From positions 1-41,545 of the forward strand of contig JAUVCV010000020.1 of assembly GCA_030595665.1 (NCBI GenBank): a DNA stretch of 41,545 nt, read 5' to 3'. Positions 25,768 through 33,994 of the stretch are shown piece by piece. Under the pieces are notes generated by a model. The model made no database searches and was not told the origin of the DNA. It worked only from the letters and a program-made list of their open reading frames with translations. A program made the translations under genes and the position numbers. Position 1 is the first letter of the stretch. Each line of letters opens with the position of its first letter. The DNA is from Methanogenium sp. GTDB taxonomy: Archaea > Halobacteriota > Methanomicrobia > Methanomicrobiales > Methanomicrobiaceae.

Positions 25768-28392
25768 TCATTTTTCACCTTTTTCTTCCACACCTTTCAG
25801 GAAATGCCCGGTGGTAATCCCCCCGGATGCCATCTTTTGCAACCGGTCTTTTAATTCCTGTATCTCACGACTTTTCATGCTTTTACCAATGAACAACAGT
25901 TCAAATGCTTTTTTGTAGGTATTGATAACAGATTCTGCATACTGCCCGTTTCTGATACGGCAGTCAATTGCCACATGCCTGATACCCGCATTCACAAGCA
26001 AATCCAGGTGATCAATAACACAGGTTTCCCGGGAATTCCAGATATGCGTCCGGCATTCATCATCGATCGTCACCGGGAAGATGTGGTTTTTTACATCCTT
26101 TATTCCAAACCACTGTCTGCCACCCGGAATATCCCTGCACCGGAGACACCGGCCATGTGCTGTTGCAATGATGCAGTCTTCACTTACGGAAAGTTCTGCC
26201 GGGCCATGGATGATACATTCCGGAATCGGATATGCCTCTTCTTCTGAAATCAACCGGGAGACCAGTTCTCTTATTGAATCAAACGAAATTTCCGGAGACA
26301 GCGTCACAGATACACAGTCACTGCCTACTATCCGGGCAGAATGGCTGTTAAAAATGTTCAGTCCGGAACCACCATAGATGGGTACAGCCGGGGAGGCACG
26401 CCTGACAGCAGAGAGAGCACTGATATTTTCTACCATGACACCTTTGACTCCCATTTCGTTGATTTTCGGTAGAATACTGCATGCAAAATCCAGAAATCTC
26501 TGCCGGGTGATATGCGGCCATTTCCAGATCAGATCCACACCAGCTTCATTACAAAGGGACGCTGCCTGAGCGATGTGTGAACACATCCACTGTGCCCACC
26601 GGTCTGAATAATCACATGAACCTGATATGTCAGATCTTCCCTGAGGTTCAAAATAAACCCGGTGACAACCGGCCGCAAGTGCCCCACGCACTGCTTCACA
26701 GTCGGATACGTATACGGATATTTCCAGTGGTGCATGAGGTATCTGACGGGAGTCTCCGGTCTTCAAACCGGACTCACACAGAAGAGCGGCCCGGACCACA
26801 TCCACCGCTGTCTGTTCCGGCCGGAATGACTTTTCAGCAGCATCTTCAAGAGCGGCAAAAAATTCCCGCCGGAACCCGGTAATCTCACGGATGGGTGCGA
26901 ATAAATCGCCCGGATAGTCTGATGAAAAGGAACGTACATAATACGGAGTATCTCCCGTCCGGGACAATAATTCTGAAATATTTTGAAGAGAAACAGGACG
27001 GTTCTGTGCGGGTGAAAAGGAAAAACCAGCTTTCACTGATACCGAAACCTCACCCATCCGGGAAAAGGACGTCCCGGTCAGTACAGGCGTATTGTCTTCA
27101 AATGAAAGCGTGAGGTCAACCGGAATCATCTGGGATGCATTTTTCCGGAGTAAACTGGTTGCATATTCAAAACTTCTCCCGCTTTTTGTCAGAAATACCT
27201 GATTACCCGGCTGAACAGGCATGGGAACCCGCATCCAAAGGTTCCTGTTTCGTATTGCCGGAGCATTCCTGAGAACAGTCCCTCCAAAGAAGCCGGGTGT
27301 CCCGTCGGAAAAGGACAGGCCGTCACCCGTTTCAGGAATATACGTTCCGGAAAGAGATATTTCAGCCATTTTTTTCCGTGCATCGTAGGAACAGACCAAA
27401 CCAATATGCACACCCCTGTTTCCGGGTGCTTCCGGCCCCATGACGGTGCCGCTCTTTTCGTCCAGAATATATCCTGCGGTGAATTCGCGGTTAAATGCCG
27501 CACGAAGGGTGAGTATATCAGCATCTGAAAAGACAAACGAACCATTTTTAGCCTCATCCAGTGCTTTCCGGTAGACATACACCACAGCAGCAACGTACTC
27601 CGGTGACTTCATCCGGCCTTCTATTTTAAGAGATACTGCAGGGGATTTGATGATATCATTTACCTTTGGATATGTGCAGAGATCCCGTGGAGAGAGAAGA
27701 TATTGTGTCTTCACCATCCTGAGAGATTCCTTCACCGGAAGGCCCCATTCGTCAATATCCCCGGAAAGAAGCGTATATTCTCTGCGGCATGGTTGTGCAC
27801 ATGAACCACGGTTTCCACTTCTGCCCCCTATCAAAGATGAGAGCAGGCACTGCCCGGAATAGGCATAGCAGAGTGCACCATGAACAAACACTTCCGGTTC
27901 AGGATAACAGCCGTCCGAATCGGCATACATCTCTGAAATTTCACGGATTGTCAGTTCCCGGGGAAGAACGACGCGCAGACAGCCAAGTGCATGGACCCAT
28001 TTCAGACCGTCTTTTGAAAGAATGGTCATCTGTGTTGAGGCATGCAACGGGAGGCCCGGAACAAAGGTATGAAGGATATCAGCCAGCCCCACATCCTGTA
28101 CAATCACCGCATTGACACCCAGTTCATACAACCAGGATGCATACTGCACTGCATACTGCATCTCAGCATCAGATAAGAGGGTGTTCAGTGTCACATACAC
28201 CCGGACACCACGCGTATGACAGTAGCGAAGGGCCCATTCCATTTCAGGTTTCCCGAAATTTATGGCATTTTGTCGGGCTCCATACTGTGCCCCCCCAAGA
28301 TAAACCGCATCAGCTCCCGCTGAAACCGCAGCTATTAACGCATCAGGGGAACCGGCTGGTGCAAGAAGTTCAGGTATGACAGTAGAATGCAT
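25768..28392 (-). CDS. U32 family protein (TrhP/RlhA-like), long form
   Basis: 874 residues from ATG 28392 (MHSTVIPELLAPAG); a TATA-like catatag lies about 22 nt upstream. The U32 core fills the first 330 residues: ELLAPAGSPDALIAAVSAG, DAVYLGG, HASTQMTI, FVHGALCYAYSGQCLLSS and GRSGNRGSCAQPCRREY. The four cysteines of that segment match those that bind an Fe-S cluster in bacterial RNA hydroxylases of the family. The middle part resembles the U32-associated C-terminal extension. The last ~280 residues carry a further barrel-like stretch with cysteines (CIIATAHGRCLRCRD). Role: probably RNA hydroxylation or a related modification; the peptidase label is historical. Confidence 0.88.
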   Translation of the reverse strand: MHSTVIPELLAPAGSPDALIAAVSAGADAVYLGGAQYGARQNAINFGKPEMEWALRYCHTRGVRVYVTLNTLLSDAEMQYAVQYASWLYELGVNAVIVQDVGLADILHTFVPGLPLHASTQMTILSKDGLKWVHALGCLRVVLPRELTIREISEMYADSDGCYPEPEVFVHGALCYAYSGQCLLSSLIGGRSGNRGSCAQPCRREYTLLSGDIDEWGLPVKESLRMVKTQYLLSPRDLCTYPKVNDIIKSPAVSLKIEGRMKSPEYVAAVVYVYRKALDEAKNGSFVFSDADILTLRAAFNREFTAGYILDEKSGTVMGPEAPGNRGVHIGLVCSYDARKKMAEISLSGTYIPETGDGLSFSDGTPGFFGGTVLRNAPAIRNRNLWMRVPMPVQPGNQVFLTKSGRSFEYATSLLRKNASQMIPVDLTLSFEDNTPVLTGTSFSRMGEVSVSVKAGFSFSPAQNRPVSLQNISELLSRTGDTPYYVRSFSSDYPGDLFAPIREITGFRREFFAALEDAAEKSFRPEQTAVDVVRAALLCESGLKTGDSRQIPHAPLEISVYVSDCEAVRGALAAGCHRVYFEPQGRSDISGSCDYSDRWAQWMCSHIAQAASLCNEAGVDLIWKWPHITRQRFLDFACSILPKINEMGVKGVMVENISALSAVRRASPAVPIYGGSGLNIFNSHSARIVGSDCVSVTLSPEISFDSIRELVSRLISEEEAYPIPECIIHGPAELSVSEDCIIATAHGRCLRCRDIPGGRQWFGIKDVKNHIFPVTIDDECRTHIWNSRETCVIDHLDLLVNAGIRHVAIDCRIRNGQYAESVINTYKKAFELLFIGKSMKSREIQELKDRLQKMASGGITTGHFLKGVEEKGEK

Positions 28393-28508
28393 GACAGTGT
28401 GTCTCAAATCTATATGGAATTGACTCTGAGGAGGCATAAATCATCACAACCGATCACCCGGATCTTCTTCTGTTCAGTGCCGGAAATGGAATGAATAAAA
28501 AAAGATGA

Positions 28509-29342
28509 TCAGACAGATGATATACAGACCCACCGGTCATATATCGGGTCACGTTCTGATTCGATAACGTCGCACGTCCGTCCCTGTGATGTACACCATT
28601 CCTCTACGCGACGGATTTCAGGCTCAGTCACGGTTGTAATCAGGGTTTTTTCTGATAAAACCAACAGTTCAGATACAATATCTTCCCACATTCCTGCATT
28701 GAACGCCGTGATATCCCCCAGCATGCACCCCACACCATACGTAACCGGTGTGATATAATCCGCTGCACGTGATGCATCAATGTGCATCACCTGATGGGGA
28801 TGCAGGCGCTTTGTTTGCAGCCCAAGAGCAATCAGAGCGGGATCATTATCATACCCACAGGGGTGGCCGCCACAGTCCCTGACTGCCTCTGATATCACAC
28901 CGGACCCACAGCAGCAGTCTACACATGACGCATCATCAAGCGTTCCCCAGTTGTCACTTATCAGAGATACTACCATCTCCTTTCTCTCCGGCCGGGTGTC
29001 CTCCGTTGCCGGTGGGACTTCATCCAGCAATTTCAGACTGAAATATTCCCTGAGAGCATCCTTATACCGGGATGCATCCTCCTGATAAATATCACCGCCT
29101 GATTCTTCAAACCTGGAAAGAACAGCCCCTGAAAGAGGCCGGCAGACAAAACTGCCTGCTAACCAGGAAGTATCTTCCCGCAGTGCAAGCGCGATTGGAC
29201 ATTCATTCTCATCAATCAACAGACGCGCTTCCTCTGCGGGAACAGAGAGAAGTTCTTCGGTGTAATAATGGTCCGTAATTTCAGCAAACACCGGTTCGAT
29301 ACACTGAATTCCGGGCACTTCAAAAATCTCTTCGATCAGCAT
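28509..29342 (-). CDS. SAM-dependent methyltransferase-like protein
   Basis: 277 residues. An N-terminal domain of about 120 residues without recognised motif (ITDHYYTEELLSVPAEEA...) precedes a Rossmann part. SAM motif I is CVDCCCGSGVISEAV, motif II follows at GYDNDPALIALGL, and an acidic loop is near HIDASRAADY. The substrate is unknown. The conserved CCCG in place of the usual GxGxG-flanking residues is unusual. It overlaps the upstream bactofilin-like gene by 7 bp. 28393-28508 holds nothing I can identify. Confidence 0.75.
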   Translation of the reverse strand: MLIEEIFEVPGIQCIEPVFAEITDHYYTEELLSVPAEEARLLIDENECPIALALREDTSWLAGSFVCRPLSGAVLSRFEESGGDIYQEDASRYKDALREYFSLKLLDEVPPATEDTRPERKEMVVSLISDNWGTLDDASCVDCCCGSGVISEAVRDCGGHPCGYDNDPALIALGLQTKRLHPHQVMHIDASRAADYITPVTYGVGCMLGDITAFNAGMWEDIVSELLVLSEKTLITTVTEPEIRRVEEWCTSQGRTCDVIESERDPIYDRWVCISSV

Positions 29343-30184
29343 TTTTCCCTCGCAATCCGAACACCCAATGGTGCCTTAATCGTTCCATCCAGACGGGCTT
29401 CTTCATTCAGTGTCAGATTAGAACACTGAATATCTCCCAGGATATGCACACCCTGACAGATAACGACATCCCCTGCAGAATGTATATTTCCATGAATTTC
29501 ATTGTTGGGAGATACCGTAATATCCCCTTCTGCCCGAAGACTGCCGAAGATGGTATTTCCCGTATCTATGGTAATTGTTCCTGCACGGATATTTCCGTGA
29601 AGACGACAGTCTGAACCTATTGTCATGGATTTTGGAACCGCAAATGTTTCCAGATCCAGAATTGAATTTGAAGGAATCATCAGAGGAATCTGTGTTATTT
29701 CATCCTCGTCATACCCAAACAGTTTCTGAATAATTTCAGATATTTCGTCTTCCTTTTCAATTCCAAGGAGGGTGACAAGGTACAGGACGATATACGTCAG
29801 AACCGGGAGCGGGTTCCGTATTGAAATCCATCCCTTTGCTTCAAAACCTTTCTCAATCTGGACGTTATCCCCAATATCGAGATCCCCGTTTACAATCAGG
29901 CGGCCTTTTATCTTGACCCCTTCACCAAGATATGCATCCTCTGTTGTATACACATCTCCCTGAATCTCACAGAAATTGTCAATTCGCACATCCCCTCCGG
30001 CATGGATATCACCATTTATAGTACTGAATTCACAGACAACAATTTCATTGCCTTCGAGACCGTAGTCAATTTTGCACCGATCTCCGATGACAATAATCCG
30101 GTCTGTTTTCAGTGTATGTTCCTGGAGTTCAGTATTATCCGGAAGGATACATCGCTCAAACCAATTCTGCCCACCTGTCTCCAT
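29336..30184 (-). CDS. Bactofilin-like polymer-forming protein
   Basis: 282 residues made of two beta-helix blocks, about residues 25-125 and 175-275, with short repeats such as INGDIHAGGDVRID, VNGDLDIGDNVQIE, IHGNIHSAGDVVICQG and LHGNIRAGTITID. Such hexapeptide-like turns are typical of bactofilins, which self-assemble into filaments. A hydrophobic segment in the middle (LPVLTYIVLYLVTLLGI, about 126-142) followed by an acidic helix separates the blocks and may anchor the protein to the membrane. Cytoskeletal or scaffold role is inferred. Translationally coupled to the methyltransferase-like gene. Confidence 0.8.
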   Translation of the reverse strand: METGGQNWFERCILPDNTELQEHTLKTDRIIVIGDRCKIDYGLEGNEIVVCEFSTINGDIHAGGDVRIDNFCEIQGDVYTTEDAYLGEGVKIKGRLIVNGDLDIGDNVQIEKGFEAKGWISIRNPLPVLTYIVLYLVTLLGIEKEDEISEIIQKLFGYDEDEITQIPLMIPSNSILDLETFAVPKSMTIGSDCRLHGNIRAGTITIDTGNTIFGSLRAEGDITVSPNNEIHGNIHSAGDVVICQGVHILGDIQCSNLTLNEEARLDGTIKAPLGVRIAREKC

Positions 30185-30232
30185 ACTACCCCCGCCTTCT
30201 GAAGAAACTTACTCATCGTATCCATATGAGTC

Positions 30233-30297
30233 CTTCGTAATCATCTTCACGAAGAAAACAGGCAGGAAGCCCACGACTTTAGTCATGGGTAATTGAC
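30233..30297 (+). mobile_element. Solo IS200/IS605-type right-end hairpin (relic)
   Basis: CCCACGACT-TT-AGTCATGGG at 30271-30290 (one mismatch in the stem), followed by TAATTGAC, has the form of the right end of IS200/IS605 elements with tnpB, where it is also the 3' part of the guide RNA scaffold. A second hairpin, CTTCGT...ACGAAG, lies at 30233-30255. No tnpA or tnpB exists on either side: the bactofilin-like gene ends its upstream side at 30184. The region 30298-30495 holds nothing else I recognise; an 84-codon ORF there is not convincing. Confidence 0.5.
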
Positions 30298-30495
30298 AAA
30301 ATCAAACTGTTTGGATATGTGTGCGTGAGAGAGACAGGCACCTCTGCCAATTGTTAAGGACACAGGATTATCCATTTTTATACACCGGGATAACCATTCA
30401 GCAGGAATGATAGAATACCACAGTATTCTGATGCTGCCACATACCGGCAGTATCCCCACTGCAGGAATAAAAGAGAACTCAGAGACACTTACTGA

Positions 30496-30529
30496 GAAAA
30501 AATGAAGAGAGAACTTAGTTCTCTTCTTC
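30496..30529 (-). terminator. Hairpin terminator embracing the rps3ae stop codon
   Basis: Minus strand: GAAGAGAAC, the TAA stop as loop, then GTTCTCTCTTC and a run of six T. The stem uses the last codons of the gene, so mRNA end and stop codon share a structure. Confidence 0.55.
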
Positions 30530-31246
30530 CTGCACATCTTCTGCAGGAACTTCAGCTACAGTCTCTTCTTCAGGAACTGCTTCAGCTGGGGTTTCCTCTT
30601 CGGAAACAGGTTCAGCTGCGGTTACGGGCACATCCACGACAGCGCGGGGTGTTCCGGTTGCTTTCTCTTCACCTTTGGATTTGATAACCTCAACACGGCG
30701 TGTTGGGTAGATCTTCTTTACAATCTTAAAGATTTCACGTGAGAGTTCGCCAAGGACCATATCGCGAACAAACTGATCGTATGTCATCGCTGTTGATTTT
30801 GCGATGAGATACTGGGTGATTGTTGCACGGATTGCCTTTGCCTGGCTTTCCTCTGCACGGGAAATGGTGAAACATGTTGCGGTCACACGGATCCTCCTTC
30901 CTTCTTTGGTTGTAAGAAGTACCAGTGAATCAATACGTGATGTACGGCGCTTGACCATTGCACGAAGATAATCTTTGGTCACTTCGTGTCCGACGAATTC
31001 TGTGTATGCAGCATCCCCGGAAACATTGGTGACCTTAAAGTTCATCTTAACATTCTGCTTGGAATAGTCAGAAGTCATTTCGCCGAGTGTTGTCCTCATG
31101 ACCCTGCCGACAATATTCTTTGAGTCACCGGAAATGGTTTCACCAAGATATGCGCGGTCAAAATACTCTGGTGCATATACTTTGTACCAGCTCTTTGCTT
31201 TCCAGCCTTCTACTCTCCGTCCGACCTGTTTTTTTCGTTTTGCCAT
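30515..31246 (-). CDS. rps3ae: 30S ribosomal protein S3Ae
   Basis: 243 residues. The core (residues 1-200) matches S3Ae/eS1: WYKVYAPEYFDRAYLGETI, MSAD-type segment MTSDYSKQNVKMNFKV, GHEVTKDYLRAMVKRRTSRID and TYDQFVRDMVLGELSREIFK. A low-complexity acidic tail rich in Glu, Ala, Val and Pro (about 210-243) follows. It is a small-subunit component near the mRNA exit. The upstream order pcc1, DHH, rps15 is the conserved archaeal block. A GAGGAG ribosome site precedes the ATG. Confidence 0.98.
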   Translation of the reverse strand: MAKRKKQVGRRVEGWKAKSWYKVYAPEYFDRAYLGETISGDSKNIVGRVMRTTLGEMTSDYSKQNVKMNFKVTNVSGDAAYTEFVGHEVTKDYLRAMVKRRTSRIDSLVLLTTKEGRRIRVTATCFTISRAEESQAKAIRATITQYLIAKSTAMTYDQFVRDMVLGELSREIFKIVKKIYPTRRVEVIKSKGEEKATGTPRAVVDVPVTAAEPVSEEETPAEAVPEEETVAEVPAEDVQEEEN

Positions 31247-31288
31247 AAAATTATCTCCTCATTTTTGATGTGTGTAATCAGAAAAACG

Positions 31289-31435
31289 TTAATAGTTCCC
31301 CTGTTTCATCATATAATACTGTGTATTACGTCCCGGACAGGCATCAGCAAACACGCCGTCAATGAGCCCCGCTGCCTCTGGGGAAATATCATTGGAATAT
31401 CTCTGTTCAGCGTCTACTGAGAAACGTAATCGCAT
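31289..31435 (-). CDS. Candidate 48-residue protein between pcc1 and rps3ae
   Basis: A small ORF: MRLRFSVDAEQRYSNDISPE, continuing to a C-terminal FADACPGRNTQYYMMKQGNY. The ATG at 31435 lies inside the end of pcc1 (22-bp overlap) and has GGAGG 4 nt upstream, though that site is also pcc1 coding sequence. Composition is protein-like, with one cysteine and a Tyr/Asn-rich end. It fills most of the otherwise empty 167 bp before rps3ae. No family recognised. Confidence 0.5.
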   Translation of the reverse strand: MRLRFSVDAEQRYSNDISPEAAGLIDGVFADACPGRNTQYYMMKQGNY

Positions 31436-31641
31436 ATTTCCTCCGCAATTGCAAGATTCATAAGATAATCGTCTACCGACGCTACCAGCGACCGTATACG
31501 GTCAGTGTGAATTTCGGTTCTGACAAATTCGCCTGTTGCAGTTGTTGTCATATTCGAAAGGTTATCAGATGAGAGCGCTTCTGCCACACATCCGGCGTCT
31601 GCATGCGGCGTGCACACAATGCCTTCAATGCGCATTGTCAT
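31414..31641 (-). CDS. pcc1: KEOPS complex subunit Pcc1
   Basis: 75 residues from ATG 31641 (MTMRIEGIV), which overlaps the DHH stop as ATGA. The pattern beta-alpha-beta with LSNMTTTATGEFVRTEIH and the C-terminal helix SVDDYLMNLAIAEEI is that of Pcc1. It dimerises and holds KEOPS together for t6A modification of tRNA. Location between the DHH gene and rps3ae is conserved in archaea. Confidence 0.85.
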   Translation of the reverse strand: MTMRIEGIVCTPHADAGCVAEALSSDNLSNMTTTATGEFVRTEIHTDRIRSLVASVDDYLMNLAIAEEICDYVSQ

Positions 31642-32852
31642 ACAAATGCCTCCAGAAATCCGGATGTAAAGCATGCTACCTTTTCGCGAGGGATTTTCGC
31701 ACCTCCGCGTGAATAATGCCCTCCACCACTGCCACCGCATTCTCCTGCCAGATTCGACAGAATAGCTGCAAGGTCTTTTTCTGCACCCTGCGGACACCGT
31801 GCCGAAACAGAGTAGAAATCATCCTGCGGTGCCATCACCGCAACAGGATGATTCAACAGTCCATCATATGAAATCGCATCCGCAACGCCGCTTATTGCAT
31901 CTGCATCAGTAATTTCATAGATCAATGGATTGTCTTTCAGTGGATGTGCATTCCGCGCTGCTTCTATTACTCTCAGTCGGTATGCACGTGCGGTTTCCCA
32001 TGCTTCATCGAGATATGCATAGGAACGAAGGCATAATGCTGCGCCAAGAATGCCCTTACCTGATTTCCCACATCCATCAACAATACCTGCCATTGAATGT
32101 GCGTCCTTTACTGCCCCCCGCTCAAGATGCCAGGTATCGCCCCAGAGTGAGAACATCGAATCAGCATTGTGATACGGAGCTATTTTCAGTATCACGTCTG
32201 ATAAAAGATGCCCGATATCGGTCTCATTACGGACGGTATATGAACTGATGAGCGACTCAACCGTTTCCTCCTCCCCTGCAATACCATGAAGCATGGGACC
32301 TAAGGCGGTGTAGAGTTGTTCTTTGAGGTCACGTCCAAAAAGGGGGATACCTTCTCCAGGGGAAATGAAACTGTTTGCAATCCCCTCATTCACGATATCC
32401 TGATTCGGACCTTTTATTTCCTGGTGATCTCCTATCATTCCAAGGAGAGCCAGCCCGGCCAGATCACGGTTATCGCCAATGTGCTGTGCCACAGTATATG
32501 CAGCACCTGATGCAGAGAGTTCATTGTCTCCATCTATTCCTTCCAGACGGGGATTTACATGAAATTCTCCCTCAAACTGAGGAATGTGATGGTCTATGAC
32601 CATCACATCATCCGAAAGATCGGAAAAACCAGAACCAAAATCACAAAGAACGGTGGCATTACCGCTGCTGATATCAGATGGGCAGATGCCTGGGAGGATA
32701 CGCAGCCGTACCTGGATGTCCTCACGAATGAGGGCATGTACCATTATGGATGCGGCTGCAATTCCATCAGCATCATGGTGCCCATAAATCTCAACATATT
32801 CCTTCTCACGAAGGTTTTCTGCGAGATGAATAGCAGCGGATTCGATAGACAT
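31638..32852 (-). CDS. DHH family phosphoesterase (RecJ-like)
   Basis: 404 residues. Motif I is YGHHDADGIAAASI, motif II LCDFGSG, motif III VIDHHIPQ, and motif IV near GMIGDHQE. The DHHA1 C-terminus carries GGSGGGHYSRGGAKIP. This is the archaeal RecJ/GAN-like group, several members of which are ssDNA or RNA exonucleases associated with the replisome (GINS). It lies between rps15 (9-bp gap) and pcc1 (4-bp overlap). Confidence 0.92.
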   Translation of the reverse strand: MSIESAAIHLAENLREKEYVEIYGHHDADGIAAASIMVHALIREDIQVRLRILPGICPSDISSGNATVLCDFGSGFSDLSDDVMVIDHHIPQFEGEFHVNPRLEGIDGDNELSASGAAYTVAQHIGDNRDLAGLALLGMIGDHQEIKGPNQDIVNEGIANSFISPGEGIPLFGRDLKEQLYTALGPMLHGIAGEEETVESLISSYTVRNETDIGHLLSDVILKIAPYHNADSMFSLWGDTWHLERGAVKDAHSMAGIVDGCGKSGKGILGAALCLRSYAYLDEAWETARAYRLRVIEAARNAHPLKDNPLIYEITDADAISGVADAISYDGLLNHPVAVMAPQDDFYSVSARCPQGAEKDLAAILSNLAGECGGSGGGHYSRGGAKIPREKVACFTSGFLEAFV

Positions 32853-32861
32853 ATTACTCAG

Positions 32862-33320
32862 TTATCTTGACAGAAGGAATTCTGCAGTATCAGCTTTGTA
32901 TGTCCATCCTGCCGGCATTTTTCCGTTTCTAACGTAGTATTTGCCGAGTCTGCGTACTTTTGCTTCAGTGAGATGAAGCTGACGCTTGTTGTGGACATCT
33001 TTTTTATTCTCACTCAGGTGCTTTCGCATTCCGAGCGCCTTTATAATAAGATTGCGAAGATCTTCTGGAATCTCTGATTCAATCCCGTTTTCCGCGAGAA
33101 TCTCTACGATTCTCTTTCCGGTTGCGAGTTTCACAGATGGAACGCCATATTTATCACGAAGGATAAGGCCAATTTCTGCTGAAGACATTCCTGTCTTCCT
33201 GAGTTCCACGATAATTTTCACAATCTCTTCGTTGTCAGTATTAGACCATGCCGGTGCTTCTGACCGGTTCGGACGGACGGATCCGGATTTACCTCTCCGC
33301 CTTGCATGCATTCGTGCCAC
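32862..33320 (-). CDS. rps15: 30S ribosomal protein S15
   Basis: 152 residues. The start is the GTG at 33320 (MARMHARRRGKSGS), because GGTGGTGA lies 4 nt upstream and the archaeal family begins this way; the frame stays open upstream for about 88 more codons, but those lie in the structured RNA region. Core motifs are MSSAEIGLILRDKYGVPSVK, LAENGIESEIPEDLRNLI and KYYVRNGKMPAGWTYKADTA. It is a primary 16S-binding protein. Confidence 0.97.
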   Translation of the reverse strand: MARMHARRRGKSGSVRPNRSEAPAWSNTDNEEIVKIIVELRKTGMSSAEIGLILRDKYGVPSVKLATGKRIVEILAENGIESEIPEDLRNLIIKALGMRKHLSENKKDVHNKRQLHLTEAKVRRLGKYYVRNGKMPAGWTYKADTAEFLLSR

Positions 33321-33407
33321 TTGTTCACCACCTTGATAAATTTGATTTCCGGAAATGACGAATATCATCATTCCGCAGATACGAGATTTTGGGTTGGTAA
33401 AGTCCTC

Positions 33408-33585
33408 AAAAAAGTCAGAAACTAACTTCTCTGTAATCCCTAGCCACATATGCGGCCGTGCCTGAGGGCACGTCGGACTTACCGTAGTCAGCACTACCAT
33501 AACGGTTCTGTGCTCCTTTAATATTGTCCGTTCAGATATTAAGGGTATGGGAGACAGAACCACCGAAGTAACCTTTAACTGCAAT
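33408..33585 (-). ncRNA. Candidate structured RNA (or rps15 leader/attenuator)
   Basis: On the minus strand a long arm GGTTCTGTCTCC (33561-33550) pairs with GGAGCACAGAACC (33516-33504, one bulge). Inside it TTAATAT/ATATTAA (33542-33536, 33524-33518) is perfect. Further hairpins: TAGT-GCTG-ACTA (33496-33485), CGTGCC-CTCA-GGCACG (33472-33457) and GCCGC-ATAT-GTGGC (33456-33443). AAGTTAG-TTT-CTGACTT then a T run (33428-33408) resembles an intrinsic terminator. A TATA-like ttttttatgag at 33616-33606 would start it near 33585. I match it to no known family; SRP RNA and RNase P RNA do not fit. 33321-33407, between this and rps15, shows nothing else. Confidence 0.55.
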
Positions 33586-33605
33586 TCTCTAACTGCAATT
33601 ATCCA

Positions 33606-33630
33606 CTCATAAAAAACGAAGATTTATGAG
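33606..33630. promoter_or_regulatory. Inverted-repeat bidirectional promoter candidate
   Basis: CTCATAAA (33606-33613) and TTTATGAG (33623-33630) form a perfect 8-bp inverted repeat around 9 bp. Each arm reads as a TATA box outward: minus toward the structured RNA (start near 33585) and plus toward tRNA-Gly (about 45 nt before the mature 5' end). An 11-bp direct repeat, taactgcaatt, lies at 33576-33586 and 33590-33600. Confidence 0.45.
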
Positions 33631-33670
33631 GGAATGGAAGCTAATACATGTCTGCACAATTTAGACATTT

Positions 33671-33741
33671 GCGACTGTAGTCTAGTGGTATGACAGTGGC
33701 TTCCCAAGCCACTATCTCGGGTTCGAATCCCGGCAGTCGCA
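33671..33741 (+). tRNA. tRNA-Gly (anticodon CCC)
   Basis: Acceptor stem GCGACTG/CAGTCGC with discriminator A; D arm with AGTCTAGTGGTATGACA; anticodon stem GTGGC/GCCAC enclosing the loop TTCCCAA, anticodon CCC; T arm CCGGGTTCGAATCCCGG-like (TCGGGTTCGAATCCCGG). No intron and no encoded CCA. It marks the boundary of accessory DNA: a pseudogene and mobile relics follow. Confidence 0.97.
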
Positions 33742-33994
33742 CTACAATTTTCGGATTTTCGTTGTCACAAAATTATTGAACCATTTATTCTCGGATGTTT
33801 ATTGATTCGTGATCATTCCCTGTTTTTTTTAGATGAAGAAGAGACTGCATCCAGTCAATTCTTCAATCCATATTTTTTGAGGTCATAATTTCAATTGAAC
33901 AAATACCATTTGAGCTTTAAAAAACCGAAAAATCAAAATAAAAGGGTTTATTGGTTTGAAAGAAACAATCCCATTTATTATCAGGGATTACCGT

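Noticed and set aside
25768-28392. Collagenase-type protease as the function of the U32 protein
   Set aside because: The conserved four-cysteine segment and family work point to Fe-S-dependent RNA hydroxylation; no protease active site is evident.
30283-30537. 84-codon minus ORF after rps3ae
   Set aside because: It overlaps the rps3ae end, runs through the IS-type hairpin, and has no ribosome site or recognisable sequence.
33321-33584. 88-residue N-terminal extension of S15
   Set aside because: Archaeal S15 begins at MARMHARRRGK, a GGTGGTGA site precedes that GTG, and the upstream DNA has paired arms typical of RNA.
33408-33585. SRP RNA or RNase P RNA
   Set aside because: The helix 8 motif of SRP RNA and the conserved RNase P core are absent, and the length is too short for either.
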